Positions 37,835 to 49,800 of a DNA stretch of 64,000 nucleotides are shown here, piece by piece (position 1 is the first letter of the stretch; each line of letters opens with the position of its first letter). This DNA is from Steinernema hermaphroditum. Lineage: Eukaryota > Nematoda > Chromadorea > Rhabditida > Steinernematidae. The stretch is taken from contig CM059623.1 in assembly GCA_030435675.1 (NCBI GenBank), forward strand, positions 15,832,205-15,896,204. The letters are read 5' to 3'. A program made the translations under genes and the position numbers. The notes under the pieces were generated by a model, which did no database searches, was not told the DNA's origin, and worked only from the letters and a program-made list of their open reading frames with translations.

Positions 37835-37930
37835 AAAGATAGCACCCACCGAGCAAATTTTTGTCATGCTCTACGATTCCAAAACAGGAAATGGGGAAAT
37901 AGAAACCGGTGTAACATCCAGCAAACCAAC
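37835..37930 (+). repeat. Dispersed repeat, copy left of the kinase gene
   Basis: About 95 bp (from AGAAAGATAGCACCCACCGAG to GTAACATCCAGCAAACC) match 39718-39815 at roughly 80-85% in the same orientation. The two copies lie on either side of the kinase and membrane-protein genes. The element type is unknown. Confidence 0.7.
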
Positions 37931-38028
37931 AGCCACCAGATAAAAGTAACAACGATCGAGATATAGAACATTCAGAATGATTCATCATCAAGTGCTAGAA
38001 AAAATAGCAACAAGAAGTAACAAGATCA

Positions 38029-38247
38029 CTATGGTTCCCGGCGTTTCGCCATCTGCTGTCGTTGCTGGAGCTCTTTGGCGTACAGGAAGTCCTCCATCTC
38101 CTCGTGCAGCAGGTGTGGCTGCATGTTCGTCCACGCACGGATCGTCTGTGATGTTTGGAAAGAGCCGTAGGCGATACCCGAAGCGCCTATGACGACAACC
38201 ACCGCCACGATGTGGCTTCTGACGTTGATCGGAATTCTAGACCACAT
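38029..38247 (-). CDS. 72-aa single-pass membrane protein, likely downstream operon gene
   Basis: One exon of 72 codons plus stop. The ATG (38247) directly follows a TCTTTCAG splice acceptor and lies only 164 nt beyond the stop codon of casein kinase 1 alpha on the same strand. That is the classic arrangement of a spliced-leader downstream gene in a nematode operon. Residues about 13-31 (IVAVVVVIGASGIAYGSF) form one membrane helix. The remainder is short and charged (HLLHEEMEDFLYAKEL, then QQRQQMAKRREP). The size and shape recall small mitochondrial inner-membrane subunits or assembly factors, but I do not recognise the family. Confidence 0.7.
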   Translation of the reverse strand: MWSRIPINVRSHIVAVVVVIGASGIAYGSFQTSQTIRAWTNMQPHLLHEEMEDFLYAKELQQRQQMAKRREP

Positions 38248-38411
38248 CTGAAAGACGTCCACCGTACATTACACTTGTGAAGAAAGAGCAATATTTTACA
38301 ACGAAGATTACCGCAAGTAGAAGTGCAAAGAAAAAGAAAAAGTGATTTAAATTCATGTTAAAGCAATAAACAAAGATGTCACATAACTCCAAGCCATGAT
38401 TACCAGCCGGC

Positions 38412-39436
38412 TTAACACCTGAGTGGCATACCCAATCCAACAATAGGGTTCTGAGCTTTCTGAGTTAGTATAGTCCAGTCGAAGGTGGAATCGTACTGAA
38501 AAAAATGTTCAGAAAAAGTTAGCGGATTTCCTATCATACTTGGTGGTTCAACGTTCTGAAGAGAATGCTGAAAAGTTGGCGGAGATACGCGTAGTCCGGA
38601 TCTTCATCAAAGCGCAACCCGCGACAGTAGTTCATATACATCGAGAATTCTGCCGGGTAACCCTTGCAAAGGATCTCTGTAGGCGTTGACATCTTCTTCT
38701 CGCTGATCTTTTCGTACTTCTGCTTCTTGGTGGCCGCCTTCAGTCCTTGCCAAGGCAGCTGACCACGGTTCAAATACATCATGACGTAGCCAAGCGTTTC
38801 CAAGTCATCACGACGACTTTGTTCAATTCCTTAAACAAGTTAGCATCATCTTTAGTGTGAACAAAGGAAAAACGTACCCAAGTGTGCGTTAATGGAGGCG
38901 TAACGAGCAGTACCAGTAAGATTTTTACCATCGCGGTAGGCGATGTGTGCGCCAGTTCGCGAATCGCGGAACTTTTGCGCCAAACCGAAGTCGATGAGGA
39001 ACAGCTTGTTGCAATGAGGGCCAATGCCCATCAAAAAGTTGTCGGGCTTGATATCACGGTGGATGAAGTTCTTGATGTGGATGTATTCGATGCGATCGAT
39101 CATTTGATCCGCTAGCATCAGGATAGTCTTCATGGTAAAACGGCGATTGCAGAAATTGAACAAATCTTCAAGTGACGGTCCGAGCAAGTCCATGACCATT
39201 ATGTTGTACTGGCCTTCTCGGCCGGTCCACTTGATCTGAGGTATGCCGACGCCACCAGCCATAATCTTGTATATTCTCGACTCGTAGTGGAGCTGCTGGT
39301 GCTTCGTCTTCACGCATTCCAGCTTTATGGCCACTTCTTCCTGTGTTTGCAGATTTTCGCCAAGATAGATTTCGCCAAACGAGCCGGAGCCAATCTTCCG
39401 CCCCAGCCGAAATCGCCCCCCGATCCGCAAGTCCAT
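38412..39436 (-). CDS. kin-19: Casein kinase 1 alpha
   Basis: Three exons (39436-38878, 38829-38540, 38495-38412) give 310 residues in continuous frame. This Ser/Thr kinase acts in Wnt signalling (priming beta-catenin for degradation), membrane traffic and clock-type regulation. Visible motifs: glycine loop GSGSFG at 16-21, catalytic Lys38, HRDIKPDN from 126, DFG Asp149, [12 protein letters not shown], the CK1 signature [10 protein letters not shown] and the CK1-alpha tail [16 protein letters not shown]. The residues around [13 protein letters not shown] match the alpha class rather than delta/epsilon. The N-terminus is shorter than in many orthologues, starting [10 protein letters not shown] 3' splice acceptor (TATTGCAG) lies 14 nt before the ATG, suggesting trans-splicing. 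The 72-aa membrane protein follows closely. Confidence 0.96.
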
Positions 39437-39717
39437 TGATCGGGAATTACCTGCAATAGCAAAATCAGCATTTGTGGGAGATAAGAGACATAAACACGAA
39501 CGCGAACACCCAGAACATGCCAGATTCAAACAATCAAGAGATCGCGCGAATACAAACAAGTATGTAGAAACGGACTAATAAATGACGACCAAAACATGTG
39601 CTGCTAACAACTCTCCTTGCCTTTACAGGTACAAAAGAAGATTCAGGCCCCTAGGAACAACGAACACGACCAACACGGTTGTTGATCTCGCGCGGTTCGC
39701 TGTGTTCGTCTCGTTGC

Positions 39718-39815
39718 TAGAAAGATAGCACCTACCGAGCGAATTTTTGTTAGGCTCTGCAATTCCAAAGAGGAAATGTGGAAATAGACACCGCTGTAAC
39801 ATCCAGCAAACCTTA
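39718..39815 (+). repeat. Dispersed repeat, copy right of the kinase gene
   Basis: Partner of 37835-37930, in the same orientation. The minus strand of both reads FAGCY-x-G-x-YF, perhaps a relic of an element-encoded peptide. The interval 39440-40020 otherwise holds only the 5' region of the kinase gene and the 3' UTR of the next gene. Confidence 0.7.
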
Positions 39816-40021
39816 CAAAGCCAACAACCATCGTACTATACGATATATCATAACGAGAACACACCTAGTCAACGAAGAACACCGCAAACCGACCACATCC
39901 AACCCAGGACCACTGACCACAACCCAGATCCAAAGACAATCAAACCAGACGATAGCCAAATACAAACTTTATTGTCAACGACTTCACAGCAAAACTTAAA
40001 ACATGTAAAAAGTGATGAAAT

Positions 40022-40240
40022 TTAAAGGCCTTCAGCTACGACCTCTGAGTATAACTTCTTCTCAGCAACGGGCTCAGCGGGAACATCGCCTTCGCGGGGC
40101 TGGGCTTCGCGTTCATCGTCATCCGCGGTTTTGGGGTGGAGGCAGGGAAGACAACGGCGGAAGACGTTCGAAATGCGCGCACGCTTGCCCTGTGCGGGGG
40201 CGGCACCGTTTTCTTCGCTATCCTTGACTGAGCCAGGCAT
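40022..40240 (-). CDS. Hypothetical 72-aa hydrophilic protein
   Basis: A single coding exon of 72 codons, MPGSVKDSEENG to YSEVVAEGL. A good acceptor (CCTCTTCAG) lies 27 nt upstream of the ATG, and an AATAAA signal (minus strand, plus-strand positions 39968-39973) follows the stop by about 50 nt. These support a genuine short gene. The product is acidic with a central basic-cysteine patch (RRCLPCLHPK) and no membrane segment or signal peptide. The family is not recognised. It lies upstream of the kinase gene on the same strand, about 590 nt from it, so it could be the first member of a longer cluster. Confidence 0.6.
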   Translation of the reverse strand: MPGSVKDSEENGAAPAQGKRARISNVFRRCLPCLHPKTADDDEREAQPREGDVPAEPVAEKKLYSEVVAEGL

Positions 40241-41071
40241 TGTTGATGTGAGTCGGATGGAACAAACTGAAGAGGGATGGATTAGTAGCGAATCACAAGC
40301 AATCGACACACACGCACACCGCGCCACGTCAATTTGTATGCAAAATATTACGCTGGCTTCTACCGAAAACAGCAATGGCAGAAAACGTCACTTCCACCAT
40401 TTCAAGCAAATCACGTTTGCCCAGTTTGGCTCATGTCAACGCTTAGAACAGACAAAACACAACAGAAAGGAAGACAGACCAGCTCACCGGAGCCAATCAA
40501 GGACGCGCGACAGGTTCTCTAAAGTGCAAGAGAGCACAGCGAAATTCGAGCAAAAAATTTGAAATTCGAAGAAACGCCAGCAGCGAAGCAGCGAGGAAAA
40601 CATTCCATCGTGATACGAAGCCGCATACGGTGGATGATGCGGTTCCGGTTGGGACCGCGCCTCTGTTTGGCTTAACTTTTGCTGAACGACTGGCAAATGG
40701 CGACGATTTTCTTCGAGCGTGCAACAACGCGAGCGTCGACGATGGAAGGGATGGACCGTGAGCAACCATAAACAAATGGATCACATGTATGCGTACTCAG
40801 ATTTCGTCACGTGTGAATTTCATTGCAGTCAGTGATGTCAACAAAAGCAAATCGAAAAATCATCCATCTGCCAGGAAGCCGGCAGACTCATTCACGTGCC
40901 TCCAGAAAAGTGCATTTTGAGACTATGACAGGACTTCCAAATACGAGGCTTCCGCAACATCCGAGCCGATTTCATTGCGTTAAATTAAAGTACAGACGAC
41001 ATAAGAAATAAAACAATAGATAACATGATGAAAGCATGGGGAGATCTGAAGACAAATGAGTTGAAACCAAT

Positions 41072-42869
41072 TTAATTCGGTCGAACACCAAGCGATTGTT
41101 CCAACTCGGCCCGTTTCTGCTGCACCTTCGAGTAAATGTATCTGTAGACGCCTTCCTGGACAACAGGCTGGAAGTAGCAGTCGGCCTGGCGTTCGAACTC
41201 CGCTTCGGTTGCTGCCTCCGTCATTGTCTGAAAAAGGACGTATAAGTGCATCTGATGATCAATTTCACGATTACCTTGAGGTCTTTGCTCTGGGAAATCA
41301 GCCACTTTTGAATGAATCCATGGGGATCGTCCGAGAAGCGTGCGAAGAAATCTCGTTTGAGCTTCACGTCGTTGATCTGTTCGACAATGTCGCTGATCTT
41401 CGCATCCAGCGCCGTCAGATCGTTGAGGTGTTGCTGCTGTTGAACTCCGGTATACATGAAACTGCTCATGGCCGTCTTGACGGGATCATCCATCTCCACT
41501 TCGATGTCATAGCAGGCTGTGTTCTTTTCGTTGTTAGGGCTGTGCTGAATGGTGTGCGTGAGGACGAGCGGATCCGGCTGATGGAGGAAGCCCTGCAGCC
41601 GTTGTGGGATCTCCATGAAACGCATGCGTCTTGTTCCGAAGATTTGTTCGAGGTACGGGTCATTGTTGATGTTGTCTCGGTCCACGGGATCCTGGAAACA
41701 GGCGATAAAACTGGAAGAAGAAAGCACAGCATACCTGGAGTTTATGCGTTTTGATGTACTGCCACAGAGCTTCGATGATTTTCGGCCGAGTCTCAGTTGC
41801 GATGCCAAGCAATTTTGCTAGGCGAGGGTGGAGCTTAAACTTCATCGGCTGGTAGTCGAGCAGAAGGAGAATGGTACACTTGACATCTTTGTCTCCGGGG
41901 CGTTTGACCTAAAAATTAAGGAAATTAAGGATGAAATCACGGTTTTCTTGTACATGTGAATAGGCACGGCAAAGAAGGTTCGGTTTCTTTTGTGCGCCAT
42001 CAATACTCGCTACTTATTCACCAAATGTAAAAACCTGACAACGAACATTGAAATAAGCTGTACCTGGAATCCATCAGTTTCATTCGTCTGTGGCGTTCTG
42101 TGCCACTCGACCAAATGATTATCCGGTCCGTAAATGTCTTTGTCCAATTCAATGACCAAACTCTTGAAAAACGAGCTGAACTTCCGCTTTGGCACATTTC
42201 TGTTAGGTTGGTTGGCGCTCGGGTTAGGTGCGGCTGGCGTTCCTGGCACAGTTCCTTGTCCTCCAGGTTGTTCGTCAATTAGGCGACCTTCCACGCGCAA
42301 TTCCCACATGGGAACAACACCTTCTTCACCATCTCGCTAAATTACAAAGGTCACGACAACGCTGCTAGTGCACGATTAACCTCAGGAGCATGACCGGCGA
42401 TGAAAGTGTGGGAAATGTAGATGCGCAGTTTGCGTTTGACTTTTTGTGGACGTTTAAGGGCTTCTTGAATCTCTAACCGCTTGCGAGTCATCGTAGCGTC
42501 AAGCTTTTGTTCGTAGGCCAGCAGGTCCATGTAGGCATCGGATTCGGGAATCAGCTCACGGAGCTGAAAAGCACGAGTCATGTCCAAACAGCTTGAGAAA
42601 TCATAATCAGGAGCTACTTAATTGCAGATGTCAAAATAACTTACACTAGGGGAGATGATCTTGTCCGCATACCGCTTTTTCTTCTTGAAAGCGGCCATCT
42701 GGCGCGCTGGATGGCCTTGAGGAGGAGCCATCATCTGCGGTTGGCCGGGAAATACGCGCCTCTGAATCACCTGAGGCCCCTGGACGTAGCGGACACCAGC
42801 CGGAGTGCCCACCATCTGTGGATGAGGCGCAACGGCGCCCGTAGGGCCAGGCGGTCCCATGCGGTTCAT
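41072..42869 (-). CDS. SMARCD: BAF60 / SMARCD subunit of SWI/SNF chromatin remodeller
   Basis: Six exons (42869-42645, 42563-42381, 42336-42064, 41908-41735, 41691-41275, 41227-41072), all in phase 0, give 475 residues, close to other BAF60 proteins. The N-terminal 65 residues are Pro/Gly/Gln-rich. Then come [28 protein letters not shown] (the conserved BAF60 helix), [30 protein letters not shown], and a SWIB/MDM2 domain at about 238-315 ([13 protein letters not shown] to IKTHKLQ). The C-terminal coiled-coil part ends [19 protein letters not shown]60 bridges transcription factors to the BRG1/BRM remodelling complex in the nucleus. All introns are GT-AG and 44-155 nt. ATTAAA overlaps the stop region. 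Confidence 0.97.
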
Positions 42870-43982
42870 TCTAAGACACTACCTGAACAGAAAAGTTTCT
42901 TTAAAGTACAACTTTATGAAACAGATGTGACAGAATACGATTCGCGTAAAAATAAGAAAAAATAATTGCCAAAGGTTCAAATGCGATGCGGAGTTTAGGC
43001 ATTGGACATGGCAAGCAAAGATACAACAAACGCGACTTTCATGGGTGTGTCTAGACGGTCTTTTCAGACGACACAATCTCCAGACAGTCGAACTCCCACG
43101 GTAGTCTCTAGACATTCCTTTTGGAGAGTCGGACAGAGAGCAACAACGCCCAACGCATCCCGACTCTCCAAACGAAAAAACACCCATAACCACAAATTGG
43201 GCTACTATGAACACCCAAACGACCACCGCATGAACTCGCCGGCACGCAATCATAATAACTCGTGCCAGAGGGAGAACTCGAACGAGTTCCGGTTGTTTGC
43301 TAAATAACCGCAGATGCTCCAGCGGCGCTTGGATGGCAAAAGACTAAAGAATACAAATTCCAAATTCCAGCAACGCGAATCGACTGAGTCAGAGGATGGT
43401 AAATAAGAAGTGAGACAGGCGAAAACATGTTTTTCGTCGCCTGTTCGACACTCATTAACTCCTCTACTAATCTCATTGTAATTATCCCATAGGAAGTACG
43501 AATATAAGTCTTTTTGCGGAAGGCAGCGGCATCAAAGACGAAAAACACACATACATTAGTATTCCTTGAAACTCTAATCTGTCTGTTACAGATCAAACAA
43601 CATCATGAAGGTTAAACGACTACGCGTGAGCTGTAAATGGCACTACTCCGCAGAATAGCATGTGTTGTCTAAGCTACGGTTCCGAAAAACGGTTAGAGGT
43701 CAGGACAGTGTACACATCCCCTTCTGCTTGTTATCAGTGGCAACGTGCGAACAGGCCAGTATAGCGCACCTGAAAGCGGTCGCATGAGTAAAAACAGGAA
43801 ACTGGAATAAAAAGGAAGTAGAAGAGAATAGAAAACTTCCTGGATGCTCGCCTAGTAGTGATGGATGACTTAAATCGAAAAGAAAAACAGTGCACACAGA
43901 AGAAACAGTCAACTCCAGGCATAATTCGAAAACTGTTCACACAAAAAGCAGTAAAGTAACAATTTTCGAATTTGTTTCGATC
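42870..43982. other. Upstream region of BAF60; no gene seen
   Basis: I see no supported coding region. One GTCTAGAC site (43049) and a near copy CTCTAGAC (43106) lie 180-240 bp upstream of the BAF60 start, with CAGAC half sites between. Minus-strand open frames at 43300-43997 show no motif. Confidence 0.4.
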
Positions 43983-44048
43983 TAAAGGCTTGGTCATACT
44001 CCGCGGGGTACCCCGCGCGCGCGGGGCAAAAGTATGACCAAGCCTTTA
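43983..44048. repeat. Perfect inverted repeat with GC-rich centre
   Basis: 18-bp perfect arms (43983-44000 and 44031-44048, containing AAAGGCTTGGTCATACT) flank a 30-bp centre made of GGGGTACCCC and CGCGCGCG. The whole can fold into a long stable hairpin. No target-site duplication is obvious. It could be a tiny foldback element. Plus- and minus-strand ORFs nearby are unconvincing. Confidence 0.85.
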
Positions 44049-44499
44049 AGGCTTTTTTCCCAAATTTACACGTACATTTCCAATGGTTATCGCAAAAGCT
44101 ACATAAAATATGGTATTTTCCATCAATTTCAAATCCGATTTCAAAGTGCAGAAGTTTTGATTTTCAAACATACGACAGCCCGAATACGGGAAAAGCCTAA
44201 CAGATAAACGCCAAAACCACCTCATCCCAGAAGAGTGAACCGATGGAATGTTTCCAGCTTTCCAATACCGTAATCGCAGCCACCAATAACAACGCCAAAC
44301 ATGGTGCAGACAGCGATGACAGATTTGCGCGCGAACCGGTAGCGTTTGCTTTTTACGCCGAACGTGCGACGAATCCATTAGTCACACGATCGTGGCGGGA
44401 CCTCGATAAGCGTCCTCGAGGTTATGAAAGACCCTCTGCACTTGTTTACATCTGCACAATCCTTGTGACGGAGCAAAATATCGACTAAAGAACTAGGCG

Positions 44500-46887
44500 T
44501 CAAAAATCAAAGAATACAAAAAATAGACAAATTTCCGATGTGGTATAGCATACTGTGGTGATGGACGTCCTAGTGCACCTTACTGTAACTTGCTTTTGTA
44601 ATGTAAGGAATATTTTTATTGCGCCTTCTGAATTTCCTACCAGAATCGTCCCCGCACCCGACGCCCTGGCGTATCGATCGGCGCCCCTCTCTTCGTCTGC
44701 CCTCTCTCCGCCTACCGTAATCCTTGCGCGTCGCGGCCGTCTCCGCGACGACCACTCCAAAGCGCTCAGCGCTCACAATATCGAAAACGTCGCACGCCGA
44801 TCGGTCGCCTCTCCCAACCGTCGCCAGCTCACTCGCGAACGTCACGTAAGTTTCCCTTCCAGGTCCTTCTCTCCATCCATGTGTCCGCCGTAAATGCTTT
44901 AATTCGATGATAAACCTTCGGTTTGTTTCTCCTCGTTTTGAAACATTTACCCCCATCCACTCTACCGTACTCCCTCCACGCGTCGTCGACGATGGTGGAT
45001 CATGTCGTCGGGCTCCGTAGCAACCGCTCTGTATTCTCGCGAGGACGATACGGTCAGTCGAGTGTCGACGGGTAAAGCAAGAGAGTTTCTCATGTTTATC
45101 GTTCATCCCTATTTTAATAAAAAAGCGAGTTCTCTGATGGTCGGGTCGATCTCGAAGGAGGTCATTCGTTGGTTAGGCTGTGTGTTTCTCTTCTTCTTCT
45201 TCTTCATTCACTGCTGCTGCATCTATCGCCTCGTTCCATTGTCGGTCCGGAGCGATCTTGTATTTTTCGATGTTCTCGGCTGAAGAACAGCGGAGAGTGC
45301 GTCGTAAAATTGGTAACGTCAGCGCTGGACGAGCGATACGGTGTGTTGGCAGCTCGGCCGCGATGCGCGGAGAGTGAGGAGAGCGAAATCGCTGCGGTGA
45401 ACGATGCGGATTTCGAACTCTTGGGGCATCGATCAGCTCGCCACCGTGACCGACAATGGACGAGGCATCTTGCGCTCTGTTTGTCCATGTCTATGGTAGA
45501 ACTTACTTTTTGAAGGGATCACCTAGAAGACAACACCACAAAACTGGGGCAGGACTCTAGCGTCTCGGAACGCGGGCGTCGAAGCGATGCTTTGTGTACT
45601 GTAACCCCGTTTTAGCGTATAAAAATAGCTCCCAGTTCCGTGTTTGCCTGGATTGCTAATATGCGATGCCTCGTGCTTTATGACGCGAAATTCGCTGAAT
45701 GCCGTGCGACGTGGCCATCAATGCACCTCTCGCGAATCACGATTGTCAATATGCATTGTTTGGTATAGTATCCCGAATTACAGGTTGTTTGTGCAGCCGA
45801 CATCTGACCGGGGCTTCAGATTTGCTTGTTTTAGAGCGGTTCCCGAAAAAGCCTTACCTGATGCACTGCATTTATGCCGTGTAGCCATGGGTGACTGGTT
45901 ACTAGGCTCATAAAAGGCCGGCCCCATTCTGGAAAACACTGTGGTGCGCTGCCGTAAAGCGCAACCTCCACGTACACTCCCGATAGCATCCTTCAATCCA
46001 TTGTTGTTGTTTAAAATCGGTCAATGATCGACACTAGCCTTCAGCCGCGAACATCTCTTTCTCCTCATAACCTGTTTATTCTGAAAACATGTAGCCTTTA
46101 TGTCCCTGTTTTTCTATCTCCTATTCCCGTAAAAAGTTTCACGCCGCTCCATCTAGTTTTCATACATCAACTTTTTGAACGTCAGGCTGAATAAGATAGC
46201 CCAAAATAGCCGAACTCCGAAATCGTGTTTCGATCAATCGCTTGGTCCCGGCACGATCAGCCTGCGTGCACACTTTACTGTTTCCCACTTCGACCTTTGC
46301 GGTTTCGTCACCGGTTTGAAATGTTTTAAACACAGTTTCGATTCAGACGTTTCTGTAAGATGAACCCATCGTCTAGAATGCTCCTCGTCTATCAGACATA
46401 TCAATGCATTGCTATGCGCTTGCTAATCATTCGCTTCGGTCGTGACGCTCCGCGACAGTTGTGTTCATCGCGATGAAACGATTGAATGACCTTTTAGTTT
46501 GCCGCTAGACTTTCTCTAATCTCTATTTGTCTGTGAGACGGACGCCACCTGTTAAAGCTCTTATCTTTGCATGCGCTGGTCATTCATCTGGCTGCAGCGC
46601 TCCGCGTTTGTCGTGTTTGTCTCTGTAAAATAGCTGCCTGTTTCTAGACAGTTTCCGAGCGTCAGTTGGCTGTTAGATCGATGACAATCTGTTGCTTCGC
46701 TCCGCGTTGGTCGTGCTTGTTATTGTACCCCTATTGTTCGCGGGATTATCGATCCTCTCACACTCGCGTAGGCGCGAATTACCGCCCTGTTAATTCCATT
46801 CGAGTTACGTGAACTCACCATTCGCTTCATTGCAGATTTTCTATCCGCACTCTTCACGCCATTTACCACTCACCTCGTACTTCAGAC
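44500..46887. promoter_or_regulatory. GC-richer upstream region of PCF11
   Basis: 44640-45480 is rich in CGTCG/CTCGC words. It has a donor-like CGTCACGTAAGT at about 44844-44855, so an untranslated first exon of PCF11 is possible. At 46591-46620 and 46691-46720, exactly 100 bp apart, a 30-bp block around CTCCGCGTT-GTCGTG recurs at 25 of 30 positions, and a weaker third copy is at 46437-46466. Open frames here overlap on both strands and I do not accept them as genes. Confidence 0.35.
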
Positions 46888-49800
46888 ATGGCCAGCGACG
46901 CGGCCAAAGATTACAAGTGAGTTATTCTTTTTTCATGCATCTCTTATCATTGTTTCTTTCAGGCGTACGCTCCTAGAGTTGTCGCGCAATGACAAGACGC
47001 AAATCAACCTGTTGACGATGCTCGCCGAAGACTACACGAACATTTGCCCGCAAATCGTCACCGTGATCGAACAGCGCCTTTTCGACGCTCCTACGCCAGC
47101 ATTGAAACTGACTGTCCTTTATGTGGCTGACTCGATCCTGAAGAACATTCAGAGCACGAAGGTGTACAGAGAACAGTTCGCCAAGGTCATCATCAAGATG
47201 TTCGTGCATATCTTTCAGCGGGTAAGAATGGATTTTCGTTTAAATTTTCTTTTTAAGTTTCGTGCTTTAATAAATTATGACACACGCACCGCACGTAAGG
47301 AATGTGGGGAATGTGCTCAAATTATAAGCGTTTCTGGGTGTTGGTGGTTGTTATACTGGATACTTGCTGCAGTTGTGGAACTGGAAGTTGCTTGTAGGGG
47401 TTTCCGGTGTATCTAAACTTCCTGTCGTACGCTAGGCTTGAAGGTGGAGATGAGGTGACCTTTTATATGGGTTTCAAAAAATATCAGCGGTTATGTTATT
47501 TTGCTGTACATCACCTCACTGTCGTTATTTCCAGAGCGACGAGAAGCAGCGCACACAACTCTTCCGTCTTCGTGGTACTTGGAAAGATCTGTTCAACCGT
47601 TCTAAACTCTATGAGCTGGACATTACAATGAACAAGATTGACCCCAATTGGCCCGTAGACCACTCTGGACTTGGTGGAGCCACGTCCTCCTCATCAACGA
47701 AGCAGAACGGCTCTCAGCAGCAGCGTCAGGCCCAACCCCCTAGAGTGTCCGTTCCTGATCGTTCGATCGCACCTCCTATGTCGTCTCCGTCGGGAATTCA
47801 TGTGAATCCTCGATTCATTGGAAGCAAACCGACCACCTCGCAAGCAGCTCAGGTATGAACGGTGGTATAATAGTTGAGGATGACAGACAAGTCTGTTTAG
47901 GGTCCAGCAAAAACCACCGTCACAAGATCTAATGCGTCGGATCCTCGCCTCCGTGGACGTATCAATGGTTGCGGGACTGCTTCAGAGCCAAAGAAAGTCG
48001 TAGCGCCGAAGATTCCTGTAGTGCCGAAGGTCGAACCAGAGAGATCGTCAGTTGATTGGATGTGCACCATGATTTGTAATCAGCACGTTTGTAGGCCTGT
48101 TCACAACTCTCCGCGGTACGACTCGCCTCGGTACACTGACAGTCCGAAGTATAGCAACTCGCCGCGATATGACACTGATGAACGATTGGGACCTTTAGGG
48201 TATGTAGTAATCTGTAGTTACTGAAATACATCTGGTGTTTTACAGTGATCATGATCGCCGCTATACAAGCGTGCCAGTTCAGAAGCGTCGATCGGAGCAA
48301 GAACACTACGTAGAGGAGAAGCGCCCGCGTCTTCCGCCCGCTCCCACTGCAACTCTGGGCGAGCATGCCTTTGCCAGCTTGCCAGTGCGACTTCCGCCAC
48401 CAGCTGCTTATGAACCTCCAATGGGAATTCCCGGTCTCGGACCTTCAGCTCCTATGGTGCCGCCATCCGTTCCCATGCCTCCGCCTTCACAGCACCAACA
48501 AATGCCTGCTGATTTCCATGGCCCGATGCACTCACATACGCCTTTCAATGGACCAGCGATCATCCCTGCTCTGGGTGCTCCCCAGCCTCATTCCCAGATG
48601 CCTCTGATCAACCAACCGCTGCCTCCAATGAGCCAGACTATGCGTCCGATGGGTCAACCGGTGCCTCCGATGAATCAGCCTATGCCTCCCATGGGTCCGC
48701 CGATGGTGCCTCCCAGCATGGGCCCTCCATCAATGGCTCCACCACCGCAGCAGAAGCCAGTTATTGTGGCCGACGAAACGCCACGTTTCGAAGGTCTTCC
48801 ACAAAACAACCGAATCTTCGTCGATGGCCGTGCCTACGAAGTGTTCTATATTGATAGTGTTGCTGTTATCGAACGAAACGGTCTTCCTCATAGAATTTTC
48901 TTTACTGGTCCGCCTCGCGATGTTGTCATTGACGGTGTTCCTTATCGGATGGCGTTCGGCGAAGAGAAGCGCGTGTATATTGACGGAGACGCGCACGTGC
49001 TGCGCTTCGGAGGTCCCTCACGGGAACTCTACATGGGTGACTACCCGTTTAAGGGAACCTTCGGTGGTCCGCCGATCATTGCTACAATCAATGGACGCCG
49101 TCATGAGATTCGCCTTGGCGGTCCTGCTCCCGAAGTGAAGATCGACCCGGATCCAAGCTATGAGTTGCAACGACACATGCCCGAAGCCAGAAGGAATGTT
49201 GGCGCCAATCCACCACCGAAGGCTGAGCCGGAGGAACTGAACAAGAGTAAGTTTTTGAAATTTAGCGAAAATCAATGTGATTTCCTTCAGGTGAGGATAT
49301 CGTCGCGCTTCTCAAACGCCTGCAGCAGCAAGGTCTTCTCAAGCCCCAAGCTCAAGCTCCGCCTGCAGCTGCACCACCTCCGAAACCTGAGCCTGAGCCA
49401 GCAAAGTCGACTACGCCTCCTATTCCAGCGGTTTACAACTTCACGTCTCAGCGAGGAAATGCGCCACCGGATAACCTGCTTGGCACTCGTGACATGCGTA
49501 TTCTGACTATCCGCTACAAAAAGGTCGTCGATGCCATTCTTGCGCCCAAGGAGTGCTGCTCCGAGTGTGGTCTAACGTTCGATGGTCTTTCCAAAGAGCT
49601 GCAAAACCACCACAAGGATGATCATGTTCAGCAGAAGCTCCGAAGGTTGGGTGGCAAAGGCGCTGGCGGAGGATCGCGGCCTTGGTACAATGTCAAGAAG
49701 GTAAAAAATCCGATATTTTACCAACGTTTGTTAATGTTATTTTCTAGAGTTTCTTTGAGAGTTCGTGTCGCGCTGAATTATTGAAGATCGAACAAAAGCA

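Noticed and set aside
44046..44378. Small membrane-protein gene on the minus strand
   Set aside because: One frame has a hydrophobic run (VIAVCTMFGVVIGGC) but lacks an ATG, and the longer frame reads as Trp/Arg-rich noise. No splice solution found.
44570..45106. 178-codon minus-strand frame upstream of PCF11
   Set aside because: Arg/Gly-rich low-complexity product mirrored by open frames on the plus strand. More likely promoter or 5' UTR composition.
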